This document shows positions 52,356-59,280 of a stretch of DNA of 64,000 bases, piece after piece. Position numbers and translations under genes: made by a program. This DNA is from Paenibacillus dendrobii. GTDB lineage: Bacteria; Bacillota; Bacilli; Paenibacillales; Paenibacillaceae. A model generated the notes under the pieces. The model worked only from the letters and a program-made list of their open reading frames with translations. It had not been told where the DNA came from and did no database searches. Position 1 is the stretch's first letter, and every line of letters starts with the position of its first letter. Location of the stretch: positions 111,525-175,524 of the forward strand of contig NZ_WUBI01000005.1 in assembly GCF_009807035.1 (NCBI RefSeq), read 5' to 3'.

Positions 52356-53438
52356 TTAAACAAGCTCCAGCATCGTTCTCATTCTCGAAACGAAGGAATG
52401 GTTCTGCCTTGTCGTCCATAACCCGCGCGCTGCCATTTCCAGCCGCCGGTCCTCGTGTTCCAGGTAATAGCTGATTTTATCTTGAAGCTCCTTAACAGAA
52501 CCAAAGGTTTCGATGTCATAACCCGGTCTGTAATGCGAGTTCGTATCCTCGCGCACATCGGTGATCTGGAGCGTGCCGCAGGCACTGATTTCATAGGTAC
52601 GGGGATTAATGGATTTGGCCCTGATCTGGTGGATGTTGTGGTTATCCTGCCCATACTCGTCCGGCCGATGGATGTTTAGGACGATTTTAGCCCCATTGTA
52701 GTAGTTAACGGTTTCCTCCGGTGCGATAAAACCTAGATGCAGCGCGCGGCCGAGCTTTTCGGTCTGGGTGATCCTTTCCCAAAATCCTCCGGCGATCAAC
52801 ACCTTCTTATCCTCCAGAAAAGATGCCATCTCATCAAATATGGCCACTCTGTTCCAAAAGGCATTGCCGATAAAGCAAATATCATACATATGCCCGGGTC
52901 CCGGATGCTGCGGCTTGAACATGGCGGTGTTTACGGCAAGAGGTAAATAATGCACCTTGGCAGCGCCAAGCCCGCGGTAGAACGGAACACAGCCTAACTC
53001 ATGGGTGAAGACCATGTCGTATGCTGTACACATTGGGGCCGTTTCCTCGGTAAAATACGGATCATCAACAAACCATATTGCCGTTTTAATGCCCATTCCG
53101 CGGATTGTTGCAATATCCTCCAAATGGTTGTCAGGAAAAACATGAAGCCCGTTCATGACAAGCACCAAATCGGGTCTTTCCTGCGCAGCCAGCTCCAGCA
53201 TGTTTGGAGCTTCCGCTACGATGCATTCTCTTACCAGGCTGCGGAGCGCCTCTGTCACTCCTTGATCGATTGCATGAAATCCTTGTGGAACATACAGTAT
53301 TTTCATATCCCGTTGATATGGCTGCGGTAATGGCACTCGTTCTTTCACGGCCTGGCATATGCCAAGTCTGCAGCCATTGCCGTAACCTTGCCGGTAACTG
53401 GCGTTATTCCCTGCAACGTTTCTTCCCACAGCTTTCAC
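52356..53438 (-). CDS. CgeB-like glycosyltransferase with N-terminal GY tag (second copy)
   Basis: This 360-residue protein is a clear paralogue of the next gene: PDLVLVMNGLHVFPDNHLEDIATIRGMGIKTAIWFVDDPYFTE, VHYLPLAVNTAMFKP, ICFIGNAFWNRVAIFDEM and NPRTYEISACGTLQITDVRED align without gaps. Residues 14-28 hold a short degenerate tag (SYRQGYGNGCRLGI). The start is a GTG at 53438 with a weak GGCAGG site. It begins a new transcription unit after a strong terminator. Confidence 0.87.
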   Translation of the reverse strand: MKAVGRNVAGNNASYRQGYGNGCRLGICQAVKERVPLPQPYQRDMKILYVPQGFHAIDQGVTEALRSLVRECIVAEAPNMLELAAQERPDLVLVMNGLHVFPDNHLEDIATIRGMGIKTAIWFVDDPYFTEETAPMCTAYDMVFTHELGCVPFYRGLGAAKVHYLPLAVNTAMFKPQHPGPGHMYDICFIGNAFWNRVAIFDEMASFLEDKKVLIAGGFWERITQTEKLGRALHLGFIAPEETVNYYNGAKIVLNIHRPDEYGQDNHNIHQIRAKSINPRTYEISACGTLQITDVREDTNSHYRPGYDIETFGSVKELQDKISYYLEHEDRRLEMAARGLWTTRQNHSFVSRMRTMLELV

Positions 53439-53762
53439 CCTGCCTGTCGTGATATCAAAATCATAATAGAGAAGCTTTTAAACGGGCATCTTCCTCCGGG
53501 AAAACGGACCGCTTGTTGCGAAAAATGTTCCCACTTACGGATTCAAAAGCGATAAGCTCCGCTGAAAACTAATCAAAGCTATAATCATAAATATATGCGG
53601 AAGAGACAATTGCATCATGGACGACAGCCTTTCGGGCAGGAAATTGGCGTATGTCACGCTTTTCATGCAAACCAAAAAACCTTCAACTTCATGGCTTCCC
53701 ATGAAGTTGAAGGTTTGACTGTTCCCATCCCTGCATATTTTCCTAGAATTCTGTCGATATCT
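53439..53762. other. Non-coding stretch with promoter region and terminator
   Basis: No gene is seen in these 324 bases. The right part holds a strong terminator for the operon to the right. The AT-rich part at 53580-53620 is the likely promoter region for the CgeB-like pair (a CATATATTT element resembles a sigma-K -10, but no matching -35 was found). Confidence 0.6.
53674..53716 (-). terminator. Very strong terminator
   Basis: A perfect 18 bp stem AAACCTTCAACTTCATGG with loop GAAG is followed by TTTTTTGG on the minus strand. It ends the operon containing 53763-61213. Confidence 0.93.
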
Positions 53763-54119
53763 CTATTTGGACTGGTAGGCTATCTGGTGCCCATCCTCAT
53801 ATCCTTTGGCAAATCCGGCATTGAATCCTTCGTTGTAGGCTTCATCAAATCCTTCGTTGTATGCGGCATCCGGTGCTTGAGGCAGCGCTCCCTGTTCCAC
53901 CGGAACCGGAAGCACGGGTTTGACCCATCTGCGCTTGCGTTTCCTACGAATCGCGCCGAGACGTTGATTCCGTCCTTTTCCGCCTTTGACAAGGCGGCGG
54001 GTAGATTTGCCAGAACGCGTCTTTTTCGCTCTCAGCTTCCTTGCCTTCCGGGCAACGAGAATCTTCCGCCTCCGGGTACCGGACTTGGCGGACCGGGAAA
54101 CGCGTTTCTTGGTCTTCAT
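53763..54119 (-). CDS. Basic protein with C-terminal glycine/aromatic repeat tag, unknown function
   Basis: This 118-residue two-part protein has residues 1-67 extremely basic (KTKKRVSRSAKSGTRRRK and RRKRKRRWVKP) with few hydrophobic residues. A Pro-rich hinge (68-84) leads to the tag AYNEGFDEAYNEGFNAGF and AKGYEDGHQIAY, residues 86-114, with a 4-residue spacing of Gly and Tyr/Phe. It has no enzyme domain. A GGAGGAATAACGG site precedes the ATG. It looks like an adaptor carrying the same tag as the neighbouring glycosyltransferases plus a polyanion-binding arm. No known family is recognised. Confidence 0.72.
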   Translation of the reverse strand: MKTKKRVSRSAKSGTRRRKILVARKARKLRAKKTRSGKSTRRLVKGGKGRNQRLGAIRRKRKRRWVKPVLPVPVEQGALPQAPDAAYNEGFDEAYNEGFNAGFAKGYEDGHQIAYQSK

Positions 54120-54145
54120 CCGTTATTCCTCCTGTATTTCGGTCA

Positions 54146-54418
54146 TCATGTATGTGGCAGTCGGGATGCGTTGAACCAGGGCGGTGCAGGAGTACCGCTA
54201 CGGGGATGGCATAACGTGATTCCTTGCAGCATCTCACACATGGTGGCCTGATACTGCGCAAGAAGTCGGATGTTCTCCTTCAGACTCCGGGCAGATAGTT
54301 CTGAATGGGAGGAAACATCCGCAATACTGCTGAGGATCCGGGCTAACGCCTGTTGGCTCTGGGCAATCGAGGCGATCAAGTCCAGCTTGGCTTCCTGCTC
54401 TTTGAGGAGCATGCTCAT
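54146..54418 (-). CDS. Small helical protein, unknown function
   Basis: This 90-residue protein is predicted to be coiled-coil for residues 1-68 (LLKEQEAKLDLIASIAQSQQALARILSSIADV), followed by a short Pro-rich end. It overlaps the upstream gene by 4 bases (ATGA), so the two are translated together. It shares general character, not obvious sequence, with the next two small helical proteins. It might be a packing or scaffold component of the spore-surface machinery. Confidence 0.6.
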   Translation of the reverse strand: MSMLLKEQEAKLDLIASIAQSQQALARILSSIADVSSHSELSARSLKENIRLLAQYQATMCEMLQGITLCHPRSGTPAPPWFNASRLPHT

Positions 54419-54753
54419 TTTCCCATGTCTCCCAGGTCAAATCCCGAACCAAACATGCCATCATCGCCACCAAGATCGTTCTCCTCCTGAATCAGAACAG
54501 CTTTCAAATTGCTGCAAAGGCCGTTCTCGAGCTTGGTGAGCCCCTCCAGCAGTTCTACGATTTGGCCGTGAATTTGCAGGGGTTCATTCAGCTGATGATC
54601 ATGAGTCAGGAATGCATCCGCGTTCAAATGATTCAGTGCCCAATTCCGGACTTTCTCCGCCTCAACCGCCTTAGCTTCCAAAATCATGGCGATATTCCAT
54701 TGAATTTTGGAAGCGGCATCCAACATATGCAAAAAGGCCTGTTCCCTGCTCAT
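54415..54753 (-). CDS. Small helical protein, unknown function
   Basis: This 112-residue protein is mostly alpha-helical (SREQAFLHMLDAASKIQWNIAMILEAKAVEAEKVRNWALNHLNAD; HGQIVELLEGLTKLENGLCSNLKAVLIQEE), with an acidic Gly-rich C-terminus (LGGDDGMFGSGFDLGDMGK). I chose the ATG at 54753 behind GAGGAGA. It is translationally coupled to the gene after it. No family is recognised. Confidence 0.62.
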   Translation of the reverse strand: MSREQAFLHMLDAASKIQWNIAMILEAKAVEAEKVRNWALNHLNADAFLTHDHQLNEPLQIHGQIVELLEGLTKLENGLCSNLKAVLIQEENDLGGDDGMFGSGFDLGDMGK

Positions 54754-54783
54754 CTGCAGCACTCTCCTCTATCAAGTCTCCAC

Positions 54784-55071
54784 TTACTCTTCCTCATGAC
54801 TGCCAAGCTCTTTCACAACATGATTCAGAGTCTCCGCGAGCGCTTCCTGAAGATCCGCGATACTTCCCAGATAAGCAATAATGCTCTTATTGATTTGTCC
54901 GGAGTTCTCAATTAATCCGTTAATGCCATCGAATTCAGGATCGGAATCCGGCAGATCGTGTATGATTTGAGCCATCCGGACCGCCATCTGGCGCTCAGCA
55001 TCCAGAACTCTGGCCATCTGTTGGTGTGAGTGGGACATATGGGTTAACATTTCATCAATTTTGCTCTGCAT
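54784..55071 (-). CDS. Small helical protein, unknown function
   Basis: This 95-residue protein is predicted as a long helical hairpin: QSKIDEMLTHMSHSHQQMARVLDAERQMAVRMAQIIHDLPD and ENSGQINKSIIAYLGSIADLQEALAETLNHVVKELG. GGAGGAATTGACC lies before the ATG at 55071. Short proteins of this kind recur in Bacillales spore polysaccharide loci, often with misleading names. It is the first of three consecutive small helical genes. Confidence 0.65.
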   Translation of the reverse strand: MQSKIDEMLTHMSHSHQQMARVLDAERQMAVRMAQIIHDLPDSDPEFDGINGLIENSGQINKSIIAYLGSIADLQEALAETLNHVVKELGSHEEE

Positions 55072-55203
55072 GGTCAATTCCTCCTGTTGATGCTTTCGCA
55101 AGGGCCGCGAAGGCCCGCCCCGCCTGATCCGCTTCTGCCTGCTATATCCTATGCCGGTCGCCTACAGACAGTTACGCCTTACGAGGCATGAACCTTAAAT
55201 TAA

Positions 55204-56589
55204 TTACAGGTCAGGGTTCTGAAGCATAGGCGGAGCAATAATCGGTAGTCCCCGTGGAATGGAATTCAGCTTCTCCGGCGACAATCTTATGACGCCCCTA
55301 GCCTCCATATTCCATCGTTCCAGTGCGCAATCCGATACAAACGGCCGGAGCACCTCTCCCTGGCTCCATTGATAAACGGTACCCTCTCCGGTGCTAACAA
55401 GTTGCCCCTCAACAAGCTCACTGCCTGAGATCGTCAATATGGAAAGCACTTCAAGCTCACTCATCGCCGTACCAGCAGTCGGGATGCGCCGGATATCCAT
55501 TCTGGATAGCACAACCGGCCGGATTCCCGCCCTCTCGTCCATGCCGATGCAAGGATATTTGCTCCCTTTATATAATAGAAACTGTCGTCCACCCTGATCT
55601 CCTACTAATACATGAGATGGAAAAAAATCGGCAGGAGAACTATCCGTTCCTGGAGAGAGACCCTTTTCATACTTCAAGCCGTTATGTCGCACCTCATCCA
55701 CCCAGGCGTGAGGATTTCCCCATTTGCCTGTATAATACAGCTCGTTATGTCCGTGAACGGCATGAAACTGTTCCTGTCCGAGATTCTTCATGCTGACGCT
55801 GCCAAAATGATGAATGAATGAATCGCCGGCAATAACCAGCTTTAGGCCGCAAAGCCGGAGCCGAATGATCCAGTCATCATCCTCATAATTACCGATCCTG
55901 AAGCCCTCGTCAAAATAACCGATCTGCTCCAACACCTCTCTCTTGAACAAAACGCAAAATCCGACTAGCCTGTCGGTCTGTTTCCACTTGGTGTCATCCG
56001 GTCCGCCCCGTGCAGCAGCATACTCCCACATCTGCTCCTCATGTTCGTAAGGAACAACAATCTGCTGTTCGCCGCTGATGTAATTCGTTACGGGGCCTAC
56101 GGCGCCGATCAGGGGATCACTCTCTAGGCAACGCATCATACAGGTTAGCCAGTTCGGAGTCACCAAGGTGTCATTGTTCAAGATAACGATCGTGTCGCCT
56201 TTGGCCATCATCAAGCCCTGATTCACGCCTCCGGCGAACCCTCGGTTGTTCTCCAACCGTTTGAAACGCAGATGGCCGGATCTCTTTCCCAAGTAAGTGG
56301 CCGTCTCATCTGTCGAGCCGTTATCCACGACAATAATTTCATAAGGTTCGGCCGTGTGGGTCTCGATGCTATCGATGCATCGGGCCAAATATTCCGCTTG
56401 ATTATAGCTGGGAATCACGATGCTTGTGCCATGAAACGGCTGTCCGAACGCCTCCTTCCCTTTTTCAACTCCCTGCTCATAGCCCCGTTCATACCCCCGC
56501 CGGTAACTGTTGCTTCTATCCGGATTGATGTTTTTTATTGTGCTTCTGCGGACCGGCTTCACCGTTCTATTCTTCAATACTCTCTTCAT
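55204..56589 (-). CDS. GY-tagged family 2 glycosyltransferase with surface-type C-terminal repeats
   Basis: This 461-residue protein has a basic N-terminus (KRVLKNRTVKPVRRSTIK), the tag SYRRGYERGYEQGVEKGK at 28-44, and a GT-A domain from residue 54 to about 300: IVIPSYNQAEYLARCIDSIETH, VVDNGST, ILNNDTLVTPNWL (DxD region), GPVTN and GYFDEGFRIGNYEDDDWIIRLRLCG. The last 130 residues hold two repeats (LVGDQGGRQFLLYKGSKY; GTVYQWSQGEVLRPFV...SPEKLNSIPRGLPI) like those in many exported wall proteins. The start at 56589 has GGGGAGGGG upstream. Confidence 0.85.
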   Translation of the reverse strand: MKRVLKNRTVKPVRRSTIKNINPDRSNSYRRGYERGYEQGVEKGKEAFGQPFHGTSIVIPSYNQAEYLARCIDSIETHTAEPYEIIVVDNGSTDETATYLGKRSGHLRFKRLENNRGFAGGVNQGLMMAKGDTIVILNNDTLVTPNWLTCMMRCLESDPLIGAVGPVTNYISGEQQIVVPYEHEEQMWEYAAARGGPDDTKWKQTDRLVGFCVLFKREVLEQIGYFDEGFRIGNYEDDDWIIRLRLCGLKLVIAGDSFIHHFGSVSMKNLGQEQFHAVHGHNELYYTGKWGNPHAWVDEVRHNGLKYEKGLSPGTDSSPADFFPSHVLVGDQGGRQFLLYKGSKYPCIGMDERAGIRPVVLSRMDIRRIPTAGTAMSELEVLSILTISGSELVEGQLVSTGEGTVYQWSQGEVLRPFVSDCALERWNMEARGVIRLSPEKLNSIPRGLPIIAPPMLQNPDL

Positions 56590-56642
56590 GCACACCCCTC
56601 CCCGCATATAACTTACAAGATTTATGGCTTGCAGCGCAGGCT

Positions 56643-57683
56643 TCAAGAATAAGTCCGTTCGCCCGAAATCAGCTTATCCGCCAGATGTCCGAAATCGAGC
56701 GCTACTTTGCCAAGCTCCACCGCTATTTTTTGGCAAATGACCACGGCCGGGATGCCGCTCGCAACCAACGCAATATCAAAGGAGCATTCCGCCGCTTCCG
56801 CCAGCACGCGGGGAATATCCGCAAATCCGTTTACGGGAGTAATGATCCCCGCCACATGTACTGAAGCTGCCAAAAGTACACCAGCCAATTCTCCTGCCAA
56901 ATTACCGATGACAAGGACGCGTCGATCCCGCAGTAGAGGCTGTAGGAAACCATGTTCTTGCAGAGCGTAATTAATGGTGGAGGTCGTCATGGCAAGCGAT
57001 CTGTAATCGATACCGTAATAATGAAATATCGGAAATAAAAGCCCCTGATATGTGGGAAGACGTGACGATGGAATGCCGATGATATCCGCTTTCCTGACCG
57101 CTTCCACCAGCAAGCCGCGGGAAGCATAATCAGGCAGCGTGATGCCGGCTAGCGGCAGGAAATCTCCAGCAGCCTTGGCATGTTCAAGTGGAAGCACGGT
57201 ATCGTGAGCCAAAGCGAGCAGTTCCCCGTCCCCGAGCCGCACGACAGCGAGCGGCTGGCCAGCAGCCAAAGAACAGGCGATGCGATGATAGATCTCCTCC
57301 GGCCGCAGGAGCGGCTTCAATCGTGGCAAGTAGGCCTGCAGTCCCGCAGTGATAATTTCTCTTGCGGTCACATCAGGCAGAACCGTGTACGGCGGGAGCA
57401 ATGATGCAACCTCTTCCTCCCCGCCTGCGAAGCTGCCTTCCCTGTATCCCATGTCATACCCTTCTGCATAAGCAGTCTTTTTCTCGCTTTCCAGAAATAC
57501 AGTCTGAGGAAACTTCTCTACTTCCTTAAGCCGATAATCGTTTGCAAAATGTTTTTTGTATAGAGGCAACCTGTTTGCAGCCCTTGATTTTCGGCGGTGG
57601 GCGGGACGCTTCCTCCCTGCTCTGCGCTCCCGTACTTCCTGCTTCATTCTCTGCTGTGCGGATTCATGGCGGTTACGGGGCAT
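56643..57683 (-). CDS. GY-tagged GT-D fold glycosyltransferase
   Basis: This protein of about 346 residues has a very basic start (RNRHESAQQRMKQEVRERRAG, RKRPAHRRKSRAANR), a middle linker, and the tag AYAEGYDMGYREGSFAGG at 71-88. A GT-D (DUF1792-like) domain runs from about 125 to the end: VVRLGDGELLALA (R-x-G-D-G-E, donor/metal binding), IIGIPSSRLPTYQGLLFPIFHYYGID and LVIGNLAGELAGVLLAA. GT-D enzymes add glucose in serine-rich adhesin glycosylation. Start is uncertain because no clear ribosome binding site is seen before 57683 or the next ATG at 57650. Confidence 0.82.
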   Translation of the reverse strand: MPRNRHESAQQRMKQEVRERRAGRKRPAHRRKSRAANRLPLYKKHFANDYRLKEVEKFPQTVFLESEKKTAYAEGYDMGYREGSFAGGEEEVASLLPPYTVLPDVTAREIITAGLQAYLPRLKPLLRPEEIYHRIACSLAAGQPLAVVRLGDGELLALAHDTVLPLEHAKAAGDFLPLAGITLPDYASRGLLVEAVRKADIIGIPSSRLPTYQGLLFPIFHYYGIDYRSLAMTTSTINYALQEHGFLQPLLRDRRVLVIGNLAGELAGVLLAASVHVAGIITPVNGFADIPRVLAEAAECSFDIALVASGIPAVVICQKIAVELGKVALDFGHLADKLISGERTYS

Positions 57684-57709
57684 CTTAGGTTTACGGATGA
57701 TTTGTACAG

Positions 57710-57745
57710 CAACAGCCTTCTTCCGGAGTGGAATGAAGGCTGTTG
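57710..57745 (-). repeat. Strong intra-operon stem-loop
   Basis: CAACAGCCTTC pairs with GAAGGCTGTTG, with a further inner UUCC/GGAA pair and loop ACTCC. It lies between the nucleotidyltransferase stop and the GT-D start, with no T-run on the coding side. It may protect or process mRNA or hide the next ribosome binding site. Confidence 0.65.
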
Positions 57746-57763
57746 TATTTTGGGATGGCCGTA

Positions 57764-58495
57764 TCACGGGATCATCCCCTTCATGCGCCGGCCGGCTTCC
57801 TGAAGCGATTCGAAGGTACCTGCATCGCTCCACCATTTTTGGAGAATGTCATATTCCAGCTTCCCTTGTGCCGCATAGACGTTGTTGACATCGGTAATTT
57901 CAAGCTCACCGCGTTCCGAAGGCTTGATCTGCGAAATGATATCAAACACGGCCTTATCGTACATATATATACCGGTTACACAATAGGAGGACTTGGGGAT
58001 CGCGGGCTTTTCTTCGATTTCCGTAATCAGCTCGTGCTGCTTTTTATCAAATACAGGCACTCCGTAACGTCTGGCATCCTTGACCTGTTTTAATAGCACT
58101 CTGGCCGTTCCCTCCGGCTGGAGCCCGTAGCTGTCAACGAACGGAGCCAAATCGTCCATGAACAAATTATCCCCGAGCAGCACTACAAAGCGGTCCCTAT
58201 CGGATATGAATCCCCGTGCAAGCTCAAGCGCCTCCGCAATACCGCCTGCCCCCTCCTGGATTCGGTAGGTAAGGTTAACCCCAAATTCCCTGCCGCTGCC
58301 CAAAAAGTCTGTATACAAACCGGCAGACTGCTTACCCATAACGATTAAAATATCGGTGATTCCCGCCTGCCGCAACCTGTCGATGCCGTAGATGATCATG
58401 GGATACTTCCCTACAGGAAGCAAATGCTTGTTGATTAGCCGGGTCAGCGGATACAACCTTGTTCCTGTCCCGCCTGCCAAAACGACGCCTTTCAC
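57764..58495 (-). CDS. Sugar-1-phosphate nucleotidyltransferase (RmlA/SpsI-like)
   Basis: This 243-residue enzyme activates a sugar phosphate with NTP. The N-terminal KGVVLAGGTGTRLYPLTRLINKHLLPVGKYPMI, LGDNLFMDDL (metal Asp), ITEIEEKPAIPKSSYCVTGIYMYD and ELEITDVNNVY are diagnostic of glucose-1-phosphate thymidylyltransferases. The length fits the short SpsI form of the B. subtilis spore polysaccharide (sps) operon. Its product would supply dTDP-glucose or a derivative to the locus. No rmlBCD genes are visible here. It overlaps the GT2 gene by 4 bases. Confidence 0.93.
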   Translation of the reverse strand: MKGVVLAGGTGTRLYPLTRLINKHLLPVGKYPMIIYGIDRLRQAGITDILIVMGKQSAGLYTDFLGSGREFGVNLTYRIQEGAGGIAEALELARGFISDRDRFVVLLGDNLFMDDLAPFVDSYGLQPEGTARVLLKQVKDARRYGVPVFDKKQHELITEIEEKPAIPKSSYCVTGIYMYDKAVFDIISQIKPSERGELEITDVNNVYAAQGKLEYDILQKWWSDAGTFESLQEAGRRMKGMIP

Positions 58496-59280
58496 TGCAC
58501 TTCTCCTCCTTCGGGTTTGCTTTTCTGCTCTTCGATATATTCACGCGGATCAAAATGCCATTTATCGATAAACAATCGAAAATTTCGATTGATTAATGCT
58601 TGCAGCTTTTTCGGCTGCGACTGCCTGAAGCTGGCGCTCCCTTTGTGATGTACCAGCACATCCTTACAAATGAGCAGCCTGTAACCTGCGATCCTTGCCC
58701 GGTGACAGTAGTCATCATCTTCGTAGTGACCCGGAGAAAAAACCTCATCCAGATAGCCGATCCGGTGCAGAACCTCCCTTTTCAACAATAGGCACATGCC
58801 GATAATTCGTTTTGCTTCCATCCATCTTCCGGCATCTGAAAGGTTATTGTCGGCGGCAATTCTCTGGAAATCCGCTATATCCCGAAAATGGATATTCATC
58901 TTCTGTACACCGCTTGCTTCATTCGTTACCGGTCCTACCAAGCCGATATCTGCACTGCTGTCCGCTGCCGCAATCAGATTAGTCAGCCAATTGCGGGTCA
59001 CCGTCACGTCGTTGTTCAACAGCAGAAGATAGTCTCCCTGCGCTGCTTTCATTCCCAAATTACAGGCTTTGGGAAACCCTTCATTTACCGACAGGGAAAT
59101 GAAAATAATTCCTTCCCGAATACAGTATTCGTCCGTCCCATCCGTTGAAGCGTCATCTACCACAATGATTTCGTAAGGAACTTCCGTATATTTTCGAATG
59201 GATTCTACACATGAAATCAACATTGGCAGCCCGTTAAAAGTCGGTATGATAATGCTGGTCATTCCCTTTTGTGCCCTCAT
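58492..59280 (-). CDS. Glycosyltransferase family 2
   Basis: This 262-residue GT-A enzyme has SIIIPTFNGLPMLISCVESI, IIVVDDASTDGTDEY, LLLNNDVTVTRNWLTNLI (DxD region), GLVGPVTNEASGVQ, IGYLDEVFSPGHYEDDDYCHRARIAGY and KGSASFR. These phrases repeat closely in the GT2 at 55204, so the two are paralogues, but this one lacks the tag and the C-terminal repeats. It overlaps both neighbours by 4 bases. Confidence 0.93.
   Translation of the reverse strand: MRAQKGMTSIIIPTFNGLPMLISCVESIRKYTEVPYEIIVVDDASTDGTDEYCIREGIIFISLSVNEGFPKACNLGMKAAQGDYLLLLNNDVTVTRNWLTNLIAAADSSADIGLVGPVTNEASGVQKMNIHFRDIADFQRIAADNNLSDAGRWMEAKRIIGMCLLLKREVLHRIGYLDEVFSPGHYEDDDYCHRARIAGYRLLICKDVLVHHKGSASFRQSQPKKLQALINRNFRLFIDKWHFDPREYIEEQKSKPEGGEVQ

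Noticed and set aside
57710..57745. Hairpin read as a terminator
   Set aside because: On the transcribed strand no T-run follows, and genes on both sides belong to one operon.
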